Assembly (NCBI RefSeq): GCF_001510715.1
Contig: NZ_LMTJ01000008.1
Span: 62,001 to 126,000, forward strand
Length of the DNA stretch: 64,000 nucleotides
Source of the DNA: Bacillus sp. FJAT-29814
GTDB taxonomy: Bacteria > Bacillota > Bacilli > Bacillales > Cytobacillaceae
Reading direction: 5' to 3'
In this document: positions 1-8,280 of the stretch, piece after piece
Position numbering within the stretch: the stretch's first letter is position 1
Layout: every line of letters begins with the position of its first letter
Program-made: the position numbers and the translations under genes
Notes under the pieces: model-generated
Seen by the model: the letters and a program-made list of their open reading frames with translations, nothing else
Told to the model about the DNA's origin: nothing
Database searches by the model: none

Positions 1-1
1 T

Positions 2-352
2 CTAACAAAAGATTTGGTCATGAGGGAAGATATGTACCTGTTCCAAAAGCAGGGACGGGACTATAAAATTGTCGATAAGCAATGGGAGCATGTGCGTGAC
101 CAGTTGGTCAATATGCGAGTTAACGGTGGGTTCCCATACATTACGGTCAATGACGGCGATTATATGAAAAACGGCGAGCTATACTTAAAGCACTGGTTTG
201 AAGGGGTGGAGCTCGATGTTAAGTATTTGGAAAAGGTACTCCCATACATTCATCAGCTTTGGGGCCGGCCGGTTCATATGGAAACCACGATTGAAGATCG
301 GGCGATGTTGTTCTCGTATGATGGGAAAGGCGTCCACCGAAAATATTTATAA
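2..352 (+). CDS. spoVR: SpoVR family stage V sporulation protein, C-terminal part (5' truncated by window)
   Basis: The frame is open from base 2 and ends at a stop at 350-352, so this is the last 116 codons or so of a longer gene. The translation reads LTKDLVMREDMYLF and continues with HWFEGVELD, LPYIHQLWGRPVH and a final GKGVHRKYL, which I recognise as the conserved C-terminal end of SpoVR. SpoVR is a cytoplasmic protein needed for normal spore cortex formation in B. subtilis; its biochemical role is unclear. A strong hairpin terminator follows directly, so the gene ends its own transcription unit. The internal TTG at 14 is not a real start. Confidence 0.9.
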   Translation, partial: LTKDLVMREDMYLFQKQGRDYKIVDKQWEHVRDQLVNMRVNGGFPYITVNDGDYMKNGELYLKHWFEGVELDVKYLEKVLPYIHQLWGRPVHMETTIEDRAMLFSYDGKGVHRKYL

Positions 353-360
353 AGTCTGTA

Positions 361-401
361 AAAGGAACTCCCCCACCCTTTTTGTGGAGGAGTTCCTTTT
401 A
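361..401. terminator. Terminator between spoVR and ald
   Basis: An 11-bp stem (AAAGGAACTCC at 361-371 with its complement at 389-399) is followed by T residues on the plus strand and by A-rich sequence on the other side. It lies between two converging genes and may serve both. Confidence 0.8.
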
Positions 402-405
402 TCGT

Positions 406-1539
406 TTAGATAGCTGAAAGTTCTTTTTCAAGCGCCTTTTCTACAGGAACGTATTTGTAGCCGAGGTCTTTTGCCACTGCTTCATACGTAATTTCTCCGT
501 TTGCCACGTTCACACCAAGCTTTAAAGCAGGATTCCCGATGATTGCTTTAAAGACACCATTACTCGCAATCTGTAATCCGTAAGGAACCGTCACATTCGT
601 TAACGCAATCGTTGAGGTTCTTGGTACCGCCCCTGGCATATTGGCAACAGAGTAATGGATGACTCCATGTTTTTCAAACGTTGGGTTATCGTGTGTGGTC
701 ACATGATCGATCGTTTCTACAATTCCGCCCTGGTCAATTGCTACATCCACAATCACCGCGCCAGGCTTCATTGTTTTGACCATTTCCTCTGTAACAAGTT
801 TAGGAGCTTTTGCCCCAGGAATAAGGACGGCGCCGATTAATAGGTCTGCCTCAGCAACAGCCTCGGCGATATTATAAGGATTGGACATTAATGTTTTAAT
901 TTGATTTCCAAAAATATCATCTAATTGGCGCAGACGGTCAGCACTTAGATCGATGATCGTGACATCAGCACCCAGGCCAATCGCCATTTTTGCCGCATTT
1001 GTTCCGACAATGCCGCCGCCAATAATTGTCACCTTGCCACGATTTACTCCTGGGACTCCGGCAAGAAGGATTCCTTGGCCGCCATTATTTTTTTGCAAGA
1101 AGGAAGCACCGATTTGCGCTGCCATACGGCCGGCCACTTCGCTCATTGGTGTCAGAAGAGGAAGTGTCCTGTTTACAGAAACCGTTTCATAGGCAATGGC
1201 AATAACGCCTTTATCTTTAAGTGCTTGTGCCAGCTCAGGTTCGGCAGCAAGGTGTAAATAAGTGAATAACACCAATCCTTGGCGGAAGTATTGATATTCG
1301 CTAGGGAGCGGTTCTTTTACCTTCATAATCATATCTGCTTTGGTCCAGACGTTTTCGGCAGTTTCGAGAATTTCAGCACCAGCTTTCTCGTAAGTTTCAT
1401 TGTTGAAACCGCTTCCAATTCCAGCGTCCTTTTCGATAAAAACATGATGCCCGGCTGTAACGAATGAACTGACACCAGCAGGGGTAAGCGCTACCCGGTT
1501 TTCGTTGTTCTTAATTTCTTTAGGTACACCAATATACAT
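406..1539 (-). CDS. ald: Alanine dehydrogenase
   Basis: A 377-residue NAD-dependent L-alanine dehydrogenase, converting L-alanine to pyruvate and ammonia; in Bacillus it lets cells use alanine and supports sporulation. The N-terminus MYIGVPKEIKNNENRVALTP is the family signature. Expected catalytic residues are present: Arg15, Lys75, His96 and Asp269. The glycine-rich NAD-binding turn GGGIVGTNAA starts near residue 174. Length is that of the family and nothing is missing. The ATG is preceded by an AGGAGG site. The next gene upstream on the same strand is a PucR-type regulator, the same arrangement as ald and adeR in B. subtilis. A TATACT -10-like box lies at 1588-1593 with no good -35, in keeping with activator-dependent expression (inference). 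Confidence 0.96.
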   Translation of the reverse strand: MYIGVPKEIKNNENRVALTPAGVSSFVTAGHHVFIEKDAGIGSGFNNETYEKAGAEILETAENVWTKADMIMKVKEPLPSEYQYFRQGLVLFTYLHLAAEPELAQALKDKGVIAIAYETVSVNRTLPLLTPMSEVAGRMAAQIGASFLQKNNGGQGILLAGVPGVNRGKVTIIGGGIVGTNAAKMAIGLGADVTIIDLSADRLRQLDDIFGNQIKTLMSNPYNIAEAVAEADLLIGAVLIPGAKAPKLVTEEMVKTMKPGAVIVDVAIDQGGIVETIDHVTTHDNPTFEKHGVIHYSVANMPGAVPRTSTIALTNVTVPYGLQIASNGVFKAIIGNPALKLGVNVANGEITYEAVAKDLGYKYVPVEKALEKELSAI

Positions 1540-1667
1540 CTCCCAATTCCTCCTACTGTTTAACTATAAGAAATCCCTTTGTTTAAAGTATAAATTGTTT
1601 AGCAGGGAAATTCTTTGTTGCTATCGGAGAAAGATAGAGGAATTTTTTGGGGATTTTCACAAAAAGT

Positions 1668-2903
1668 TTATATCCCCTTGTACTTTTCCAGTTTTAAATC
1701 GAGAAAAAGCATCATTTTCTGATTTGGATCCTTGAAGTTAACCTCCCCAATTTCGGAAATTCGTTTTAATCGGTAATTTAACGTGTTTGCATGGACATTT
1801 AATGCTTTTGCCGCATCATTTATATTATTGTCGCAGTTTAGAAAGACCTCTAATGTTTCAACGAGGTTGCTATTATGCTTTTGGTCATATTGATGAAGTC
1901 TTCTTAAAGAATAATTTTCGTAACCTTCCGTTTTTCTCTTTTCTAAAAGAAGGTCAAAAAGTTGATAGATACCCAGTTTGTGATAGTTATAGATATTTTT
2001 TGTTTCGTGTGGAAACTTAGCTTTTATCGATAAGACAGCCAGCGTTTCTTCATACGCATTCGTGATTTTTTGATAGTCATGATAGATACCGCTATACACT
2101 GGAATGATATTATAAATCCCGTAGCGGTCTGCCATTTTTCCTGTGAACAATAGTGAAAACTGTTCTAATTCCCAAAACACATTATCGAAGTTGTCTGTGG
2201 ATACCAGCAAAATTAACTGATTACAGTCAATTGTATAAAGGATAATTTTTAACCGCTGGTTTGTTTTTAATAGGTACGAGATGGATTGTTCATCCTGACT
2301 CGTGATGTTCACCTGAAACTGAAAGACAAGAACGGCGAAAGAGGAGGGCGGAGTGATTTGCAAGCTATAGAAGTGCTCACTGATTTCCGCTGGATTATTC
2401 AAGTGACCGGTTAACAATTTCCAAAAGAATTCTTGAAATCGCTCTTCTTTTTTATTCTTTCTTGTCTGCAGCTGAAGCAGTTTATTTTTTACAGCGTCTG
2501 CCGCTTTTTTTAACAGCGTAAAATCCTCATCTGTTAACGTTCGATCGATTTCCAATGCCCAGATAAAGCCTAGAATTTCATCATGTTTCCAAATGGAGAT
2601 GGCCACTCGATGGCTGAGCCCGATTTCATCCATGTTTTTTACCCGTATTGGCTCTTTCGTTTTTAGCAGGGCTGGAATCGTGCCTTCCTTCCAAAGCTGA
2701 TTTATCACCTTTTCAGGTACCCTGCGCCCAATAATCGTGGAGACTCTGGCAGGGTCAGTTCGTTCATCATGCGTGCTATAGGCAAGAAGCCGGTGATTGG
2801 CATCCTCAATGGTAACCGGGCATTGTAACACCTGGCTAATCAAGTCGGCGAATTCATCTAAACTATCAAATGATGTCTTAAATGGATCATATCTAGTATT
2901 CAA
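1668..2903 (-). CDS. adeR: PucR/CdaR-type transcription regulator, probable activator of ald
   Basis: The protein has an N-terminal sensor region (start YDPFKTSFDSL, then GAF-like sequence), a middle domain and a C-terminal PucR-type helix-turn-helix (NAAKALNVHANTLNYRLKRI in outline), the usual CdaR/PucR order. It lies immediately upstream of ald on the same strand with 128 bases between them, as AdeR, the alanine-responsive activator of ald, does in B. subtilis. I chose the TTG at 2903 because it has GGGGG eight bases upstream and the product then begins at the conserved domain, giving 411 residues. The longer ATG start at 2993 would add a Cys-rich tail with a poor ribosome site. AdeR identity rests on synteny plus family. 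Confidence 0.8.
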   Translation of the reverse strand: MNTRYDPFKTSFDSLDEFADLISQVLQCPVTIEDANHRLLAYSTHDERTDPARVSTIIGRRVPEKVINQLWKEGTIPALLKTKEPIRVKNMDEIGLSHRVAISIWKHDEILGFIWALEIDRTLTDEDFTLLKKAADAVKNKLLQLQTRKNKKEERFQEFFWKLLTGHLNNPAEISEHFYSLQITPPSSFAVLVFQFQVNITSQDEQSISYLLKTNQRLKIILYTIDCNQLILLVSTDNFDNVFWELEQFSLLFTGKMADRYGIYNIIPVYSGIYHDYQKITNAYEETLAVLSIKAKFPHETKNIYNYHKLGIYQLFDLLLEKRKTEGYENYSLRRLHQYDQKHNSNLVETLEVFLNCDNNINDAAKALNVHANTLNYRLKRISEIGEVNFKDPNQKMMLFLDLKLEKYKGI

Positions 2904-3083
2904 AGAGATTTGCCCCCATAAGTTTATAGAAAAATCTTTGTTAACGCTTGCATCCTCTTGTTTAATTTTACAAAAAATACAGAAGAAGTTCATGTATTTC
3001 TACAAAATTACCTGACAAAAATTTCAGATTGAATAGTTGAATTCTTCACATACTAATTGTAAAGCTGAAAGGGGATAATCAAG

Positions 3084-3902
3084 ATGAAGAAACTGGTGGT
3101 GTGTTTTTTTGCTGTAGTGCTGTCAATGACAGTGACGTCAGAACTTGCCTTTGCCGTAACCGGGACAAGCACCAAGGACCAATTGCTTGAGCAAAATACG
3201 ATGTCCGTTCTTTGGTTTCAAAAATCTGGAGAGGCGAAAGCCCTCTATTATCAAGGCTATAATATGGGGAAACTGCGGTTGGATGAAATCCTAAAGAAAA
3301 ATCAAAAGAGAAAAGGCAAAAACCCTGCCATTGTGCTGGATATAGACGAGACAGTGCTGGATAACAGTCCTTATCATGCCTGGATGGTCCAAACAGGCAA
3401 AGGGAATCTGTTGGACTGGAGCAAGTGGTTCAACCGTGCAAAGGCGAAACCGTTGCCTGGGGCCCTCGATTTCCTTAAGTATGCCGATTCCAAAGGGATA
3501 GCAATCTTCTATATATCTAATCGAAAGGAAGCACATAAGGAAGCAACCATAAAAAATTTACAGCAGGTCGGTGCACCGCAAGCGGACGCGGAACATGTTC
3601 TTTTACAGCAAGATGGAGAGTTAGGGAAGGAATCCCGCCGCCAGCATGTAGCAAAGACCCATGAGATTGTTTTGCTCTTCGGGGACAACTTAAACGATTT
3701 TAAAGAATTTGACCAACTGTCAGCCTCTAAACGAATAAACAGGGTGGAGCAGGACCGGAACGATTATGGCAATAAACTGATTGTGTTTCCGAACCCGATG
3801 TATGGGGATTGGGAAGCGGCGATTTATCAATATGACTTTAGCAAATCTCCAGAAGAAATTAGCAAAGTTAGAAAGGCCAGCCTTCAGGGTTTAGAGCCTT
3901 AA
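3084..3902 (+). CDS. Secreted HAD-family class C acid phosphatase (5'-nucleotidase, lipoprotein e(P4)-like)
   Basis: A 272-residue exported phosphatase. Residues 1-24 form a signal peptide (MKK, hydrophobic core, AFA cleavage region). I see no lipobox cysteine, so it is probably released or held by the uncleaved signal rather than lipidated. The DDDD-superfamily motifs are intact: DIDETVLD with Asp86 (nucleophile) and Asp88, and GDNLNDF with Asp201 and Asp205. Class C enzymes hydrolyse phosphomonoesters such as nucleotides outside the membrane. It stands alone between a divergent regulator gene and a terminator. The exact substrate cannot be read from sequence. Confidence 0.9.
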   Translation: MKKLVVCFFAVVLSMTVTSELAFAVTGTSTKDQLLEQNTMSVLWFQKSGEAKALYYQGYNMGKLRLDEILKKNQKRKGKNPAIVLDIDETVLDNSPYHAWMVQTGKGNLLDWSKWFNRAKAKPLPGALDFLKYADSKGIAIFYISNRKEAHKEATIKNLQQVGAPQADAEHVLLQQDGELGKESRRQHVAKTHEIVLLFGDNLNDFKEFDQLSASKRINRVEQDRNDYGNKLIVFPNPMYGDWEAAIYQYDFSKSPEEISKVRKASLQGLEP

Positions 3903-3908
3903 ATCAAG

Positions 3909-3946
3909 AAACGCTGCAGCCAACTGACTGCAGCGTTTGATATTTT
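3909..3946 (+). terminator. Terminator of the acid phosphatase gene
   Basis: An 11-bp perfect stem, AAACGCTGCAG at 3909-3919 and its complement at 3928-3938, followed by a T-rich stretch. Confidence 0.8.
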
Positions 3947-3965
3947 ATTGAATAATAATTGTTGC

Positions 3966-4331
3966 TTAGCTTCTTACATTGTTAAGAATATTGATGGCAA
4001 AGATGATCACACCCAAGACCATTAAGGTACCTCCAGCCGCAACTGCAGGACCAGCGGAGCCGACACCTGAAATCAAAAGAGCCAGCCCAATCATCATGAT
4101 AGGCAATGCGATATTATGAATCCAAAAATGAACTTTTGCCAATGTTGTGTCAGCTGCACCTGGAAACGCTACATAAATAAGACCGGCTAGTGTCATAGCC
4201 GTCCAGCCTAGTAAGTTGATATGGACATGAACTGGAGTGAAGTTGAAGTTTTCCGTCATCGACATGTACATCCCAATGCAAACCCCAATAACAAAGTAGC
4301 ACACGGAAATCTTGATAAACTTTACACCCAA
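3966..4331 (-). CDS. Small membrane protein resembling part of heme-copper oxidase subunit I
   Basis: About 121 residues with four hydrophobic segments. The segment around HVHINLLGWTAMTLAGLIY resembles the helix II region of heme-copper oxidase subunit I, and Bacillus genomes carry similar stand-alone short proteins often labelled cytochrome c oxidase-like. A further histidine pair (VHFWIHN) lies in the next helix. It is far too short to be an oxidase; whether it binds heme is unknown. I chose the TTG at 4331 because AGGGGGAG lies five bases upstream; the upstream extension to 4463 is unlike the family and has no ribosome site. It lies downstream of a DUF445 gene on the same strand but a terminator separates them. 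Confidence 0.7.
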   Translation of the reverse strand: MGVKFIKISVCYFVIGVCIGMYMSMTENFNFTPVHVHINLLGWTAMTLAGLIYVAFPGAADTTLAKVHFWIHNIALPIMMIGLALLISGVGSAGPAVAAGGTLMVLGVIIFAINILNNVRS

Positions 4332-4452
4332 TTTAACTCCCCCTATAAAAATAATGACTACAGTAGTAAATATGTAGGATATTTTTGAAGTAGAACAGTC
4401 ATTTTGTCGGACGAGAAATAATTTTATTAGGGGAAAAAGGTCCGATAATGAA

Positions 4453-4482
4453 CAAAAAAACACCTTTTGAGAAAGGTGCTTT
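4453..4482 (-). terminator. Terminator of the DUF445 gene
   Basis: A CACCTTT/AAAGGTG hairpin (4461-4467 with 4472-4478) followed on the minus strand by a run of seven T residues. Confidence 0.75.
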
Positions 4483-4490
4483 TATGATGA

Positions 4491-5747
4491 TTAAAAGATT
4501 GCTTTAATCCCTACTAGAACAAGCCCAATTAAAAAGCCGCAAACGGCTCCATTGACGCGAATCCATTGTAAATCTTTGCCGACATTGGTTTCAATCATGG
4601 TCACTAGCGTTTTTGTATCGAGCTTATCGAGATTTTCTTTCACAAGCTGCCCAACCTTGGCGTGATTTTTATCAATAAATCCAGTAATGTGCGATTTAAT
4701 CCAGGATTCTAATTGGTCCATTTTATCCTTATCGGAAATAAGGTCGCTTAAATAATCCTTGATAAACGGCAGGACATACTCTGCATAAAAGTCTGGTTCT
4801 TCGACAAACTCCAATGCTTTTTGCCTGATTTGGCTTAACAGTTCGTTGATTTTTTCTTCTGCCTGCCAGTTTTCAATTAATTGGGATTTGAATTGGTTCA
4901 GCTCTAGATATACTTTTTCATCAGATTTAATGCTTTCCAGCTTTTGATGGATATGGATTAACAATGTTTGCCGGTTTTGATTAAACGGGTCTCGGAAACT
5001 GTCAATTCCTTTAAGAATCAGGTTTTGGATCATGCTCCCCAATTTTTCTTCGTTGATAAGATTGCTAAAGGAACGCAACGCAATCTGCATAAACCCATCC
5101 ACTTTTATATTTTCAATCATGTCAACAGCCATGCCGCCAAGCCGGTATTTTGTAGTATCTTTCTTAGCCCATTCATCAACTTCTGCAATGAATAAATCCA
5201 GCGCTTTTTCGTCGTATTTCCTTAGGGAGATTTGATCAATTAATAATGGGATGTAATCCTTGATATCCAAAGAGTTTAGATGCGTTTTCAATTCCTTTTC
5301 AACGATTGGAGCCAGTTTGTTTACATTAATCATTGTAATCAAATGCTTTGTAAGGCCGGTTAGACTTTGTTTAACAGCATCCGAATGGATTTCTTGATTT
5401 ACAACAGCAAATATTTTATCTGTAAATCGGAACCCCCCAATTTTCTCACGGATACTTTCCTTTGTAAGCCAATCATTCTCCAGCATGGCAATGATTTTGC
5501 CAATGATTTTTTCACGGTTCTTAGGCAGCAGTGCAGTATGGGGAATCGGAACTCCCAGCGGTTGCCGAAACAGGGCAGTAACCGCAAACCAGTCCGCAAG
5601 CCCGCCAACCAGCCCCGCTTCAAAGCCGCCCTGGAAAATTGTTTTCCAAATGGATGGCGGAAGTGGAATGGTGGCTAGAAATCCGACTGCCATTACAATT
5701 AGCGAAATAGTCGCCAAATGTTTTGAATTTCCTTTTGTTCCTGTCAT
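4491..5747 (-). CDS. DUF445 family membrane protein
   Basis: A 418-residue protein with one hydrophobic segment near each end (residues about 12-30 and 398-418) and a long, mostly helical charged middle, the layout of the DUF445 family (YjiN and the Bacillus YheB group). The N-terminal family signature FEAGLVGGLADWFAVTALF is clear, followed by PIPHTALLPKNREKI. The function of the family is not established. In B. subtilis the DUF445 gene yheB sits in the yhe cluster; here no DUF445 gene is found at that locus (31-36 kb), so this may be the displaced yheB counterpart or a separate paralogue. Confidence 0.88.
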   Translation of the reverse strand: MTGTKGNSKHLATISLIVMAVGFLATIPLPPSIWKTIFQGGFEAGLVGGLADWFAVTALFRQPLGVPIPHTALLPKNREKIIGKIIAMLENDWLTKESIREKIGGFRFTDKIFAVVNQEIHSDAVKQSLTGLTKHLITMINVNKLAPIVEKELKTHLNSLDIKDYIPLLIDQISLRKYDEKALDLFIAEVDEWAKKDTTKYRLGGMAVDMIENIKVDGFMQIALRSFSNLINEEKLGSMIQNLILKGIDSFRDPFNQNRQTLLIHIHQKLESIKSDEKVYLELNQFKSQLIENWQAEEKINELLSQIRQKALEFVEEPDFYAEYVLPFIKDYLSDLISDKDKMDQLESWIKSHITGFIDKNHAKVGQLVKENLDKLDTKTLVTMIETNVGKDLQWIRVNGAVCGFLIGLVLVGIKAIF

Positions 5748-5856
5748 CTTTGTACCCCTCGTTTATAAGATGAAAATAACATTTGACGCTATTATCTCAA
5801 TAAATCTTTATAAAAAGCAAAAAAAACCTCTTAAAAAGCTTCCCAATATGTGAAAA

Positions 5857-5878
5857 CTCCTCTCAGTTTAGAGAGGAG
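5857..5878 (-). terminator. Hairpin at the end of the orphan Fo cluster
   Basis: CTCCTCTC at 5857-5864 pairs with GAGAGGAG at 5871-5878. The stem overlaps the last codons of the minus-strand gene ending at 5863, and the following minus-strand sequence has only a short T run, so it is a modest terminator. Confidence 0.55.
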
Positions 5879-6834
5879 CTTTTCTTTTCTGGCTTTATAT
5901 GGGTGATGAGTCCATCTAAATCAGTTATATAAAACTGAGTTTTTGGCTCGAATTTTAGATATTTCTCCTGCTGGAGCTGATAATAATTCACCTTATGAAG
6001 CGGGTCAAATTGCAGCATCGGGTATTTTTTCTGCTCCTTGACGTAACTGTCTACGGCCTTTTGAACCATATCCATTTCAACAGGAATATCTTTTTCATGT
6101 TCTTCAAATAGATCATACGTTTCTTTTGACATATAAAAGTTTTTTGATGGAATCCCGCCTAGTAAATGGGCCAATTGGGTAAAGTCTATACTGTTATCAT
6201 CATTAACAAGGATAGTTCGATAGACTCCTTTTGGGAGGTTATCGGAAAATTCCCTGACTGCTTTTCGCACCTCCTCAATTGAAACTTCAATGATTGGATA
6301 TTTACTCGTGTCGACTGCCGCCTTTTTAGCAGAGTTTTGCTCCTCCTGCTTCCCTTGTTGGAGTGGAGTTTTAAAATATTTCTGCACCATGGAATAAACG
6401 GTTATGCCACCAAGGCCAATTCCTAAAAATGTCCCGATTAAGGTGAATATGGGATCTTTCCCAAATCTTCCATCGAGAAAACTGCCCAGTTTATAACCGC
6501 CAAATACACAAAGAGCAATTGTGATGCCAAACACCATATTTAAAGAAAGGGTTTTCATTAGAAAGTTCGTAAATTCATTCCAATGTTCGTCATTCTTGTT
6601 TTTTCCCTTTTCGAAAAATCTTCTAACTTCTTTTATCATTTCTTCAGAAACATTATTCTCTTTAAAAAACCCTTCCAAATACTCTTTTTCCGATTTACCT
6701 TCATTTTTTAGCAGGCAAGCTGTTTTTTCAACGGAGCCCTTCGTGTAATGGACATAAATCCATTTTTCTTCAAATCCTAATTCGAGATTCTCTGTTACTC
6801 GGCCCAAGTATTTTGTAAACTTGTGCTTCATCAT
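5863..6834 (-). CDS. AtpZ/AtpI-like membrane segment fused to a DUF3939-like C-terminal domain
   Basis: A 323-residue protein. Residues 1-90 are charged and unrecognised. Residues about 97-150 hold two transmembrane helices with the pattern GGYKLGSFLDGRFGKDPIFT and then LGIGLGGITVYSM, the signature of AtpZ/AtpI, the small protein encoded at the head of many ATP synthase operons and implicated in Mg2+ handling or c-ring assembly. Residues about 180-310 resemble DUF3939, a soluble Bacillus domain of unknown function. The gene overlaps the b-like gene by one base (TAATG), so the two are probably translationally coupled. A fusion of these two parts beside orphan Fo genes is unusual. Domain assignments are from pattern memory; the N-terminal part is unassigned. 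Confidence 0.7.
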   Translation of the reverse strand: MMKHKFTKYLGRVTENLELGFEEKWIYVHYTKGSVEKTACLLKNEGKSEKEYLEGFFKENNVSEEMIKEVRRFFEKGKNKNDEHWNEFTNFLMKTLSLNMVFGITIALCVFGGYKLGSFLDGRFGKDPIFTLIGTFLGIGLGGITVYSMVQKYFKTPLQQGKQEEQNSAKKAAVDTSKYPIIEVSIEEVRKAVREFSDNLPKGVYRTILVNDDNSIDFTQLAHLLGGIPSKNFYMSKETYDLFEEHEKDIPVEMDMVQKAVDSYVKEQKKYPMLQFDPLHKVNYYQLQQEKYLKFEPKTQFYITDLDGLITHIKPEKKSSSLN

Positions 6835-7229
6835 TACGCCCCCTTAATTTGTTCTGTATGTGAAAAGGACAGGCTGTGAGCAGGGAATGCTTCAGTTTTT
6901 GCCTCTTTTAGGATTTGTCTCGCTTCCTCTTTAGCTGATTGGATGATAAGCTTCGCTTCACCTTCGGTTCGCTTTCTGATTTCTCTTGCATCAATCTTAG
7001 CCTGCTTGAGGATTTGTTCGCTAATTTGCAGATTATTTTCAGCCTCAAGCTTATATTGCTCAGTTAATTGCAATTGGTTTTGAATCTGGTGTTTTCGATT
7101 CTCAAGAATACCAACGAGCTTTTTAAATACAAGCTTTTTTAAGATTAATACAAGTACGGTAAAAATTAAAGCCTGGTAAATCATCGTCCCCAACGATATA
7201 GGCAATCCCAATACTGTAATGTCCCCCAA
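6834..7229 (-). CDS. Short ATP synthase Fo b-subunit-like protein
   Basis: 131 residues. An N-terminal hydrophobic helix (about residues 12-34, IYQALIFTVLVLILKKLVFK) is followed by a long charged coiled coil with the b-subunit pattern (ILENRKHQIQNQL, AEAKLIIQSAKEEARQILKEA in outline). A full Bacillus b subunit has about 170 residues; this one ends soon after the heptad region with an unrelated tail (AFPAHSLSFSHTEQIKGA), so it lacks the part that binds the delta subunit of F1. The TTG start has GGGGAG eight bases upstream. It lies 24 bases after the a-subunit gene, leaving no space for a c-subunit gene. It is probably a membrane stator-like stalk that does not dock to a normal F1. Confidence 0.78.
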   Translation of the reverse strand: MGDITVLGLPISLGTMIYQALIFTVLVLILKKLVFKKLVGILENRKHQIQNQLQLTEQYKLEAENNLQISEQILKQAKIDAREIRKRTEGEAKLIIQSAKEEARQILKEAKTEAFPAHSLSFSHTEQIKGA

Positions 7230-7253
7230 TTCCTTTTCTCCCCTTTCTATAGA

Positions 7254-7967
7254 TTATGTTAAACGGTGAGCAATGTAAACCATAGTTAATGTAACAAAAA
7301 TATAAGCCTGGATTGCCCCAATAAAAATGCAGAACGCCTGCCAAATAATCATCGGGACTGCCGCAAGTGAGGCAATAACAAAACCTTTCGTTACCGCCGC
7401 AGCCAGTAAGGCAAGCATGACCTCGCCGGCGTAAATATTTCCGAATAAACGAAGCCCTAAGGTTAATGTCGTGGCAAATTGCTCAATTACATTAATCGGA
7501 AACAAAAATTTAAACGGCTTAAAAAAGCTTACTAAATAATGTTTAAATCCGTTTTCACGAATATCGATAAAATGGGTATATACGATAATCATGATTGCTA
7601 GTGTCATAGTTACATGGGCATCTGCAGTTGGAGATTTCCACCAGGTAACTGGATGCTCCTCTGCCGTCATGATGGAAAAGGGGACCCCCATTAAATTTGC
7701 AATGAATAAATACATTAATAGAGAAACACCAGTAGATAAAATAAATAAATTGTTGGCTTTTCCCATTGAAGTATTCATTATGTCTTCTACAAACTCGAGA
7801 AGCCACTCCATAAAATTTTGCCACTTGTTTGGTATGTATGTATCGGGATTTCGTGTAAATAAATAGGCAATAAGAAAAACAATGATGGCTGCAACAGTGG
7901 TTGTCAGAATGATCGACAAGTCAAACGTTAAGTTCATCCACTCAATTTGAGGTTTGGCGTGTTCCAT
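7254..7967 (-). CDS. ATP synthase Fo subunit a homologue (orphan copy)
   Basis: A 237-residue polytopic membrane protein of the F-type ATPase a-subunit family, which forms the proton half-channels against the c ring. The conserved helix TLTLGLRLFGNIYAGEV is intact, including the essential arginine of LRLFGN, and the last helix ends QAYIFVTLTMVYIAHRL as in true a subunits. The ATG at 7967 has AAAGGGGG eight bases upstream and is preferred to the GTG at 7976. Only b-like and AtpZ-like genes follow; atpE, atpH, atpA, atpG, atpD and atpC are absent. The gene is not degenerate, which suggests it is expressed and under selection, perhaps using the c ring of the main ATP synthase (inference). Confidence 0.9.
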   Translation of the reverse strand: MEHAKPQIEWMNLTFDLSIILTTTVAAIIVFLIAYLFTRNPDTYIPNKWQNFMEWLLEFVEDIMNTSMGKANNLFILSTGVSLLMYLFIANLMGVPFSIMTAEEHPVTWWKSPTADAHVTMTLAIMIIVYTHFIDIRENGFKHYLVSFFKPFKFLFPINVIEQFATTLTLGLRLFGNIYAGEVMLALLAAAVTKGFVIASLAAVPMIIWQAFCIFIGAIQAYIFVTLTMVYIAHRLT

Positions 7968-8280
7968 GATGTCCACCCCCTTTCATAACCAGGTAGGGAA
8001 CTAACATGATGAGGAACGGAAGAAGTGAAGTTCGCATCTATAGTATAACAGAAAAGATTATTATTGCATGATAGTTCACAATTTATTCCTAATTTTCAGA
8101 ATATAAAAGTGTAGCCATGCTTTTAAAGGTAGTAAACATTGCACAGTTGAAAATTTTATTATTAGACACCTTTTTTAGAAAAAAACACCTTTTCACTGCA
8201 ACCCTTTTTGCTTTTAATCGTCTTATATTATGTTGTACAATAATCAAGTTGTTAAATTTAGAGAAAATGGGGGAGAAACC
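7968..8280. promoter_or_regulatory. Divergent intergenic region between the orphan Fo cluster and a lipoprotein gene
   Basis: About 310 AT-rich bases. On the minus strand a TATACT -10-like box lies at 8042-8047, about 75 bases from the a-subunit start, without a convincing -35. On the plus strand a TACAAT-like box lies just before the lipoprotein gene. A 31-codon frame (8037 to 7942, minus) overlaps the a-subunit start but begins almost at the presumed transcription start and is not called. Confidence 0.35.

Noticed and set aside
7230..7253. Hidden atpE (c subunit) between the a and b genes
   Set aside because: Only 24 bases are available; no c-subunit sequence in any frame nearby.
7942..8037. 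31-codon hydrophobic frame upstream of the orphan a-subunit gene
   Set aside because: Starts at the likely transcription start with no ribosome site and overlaps the real gene.
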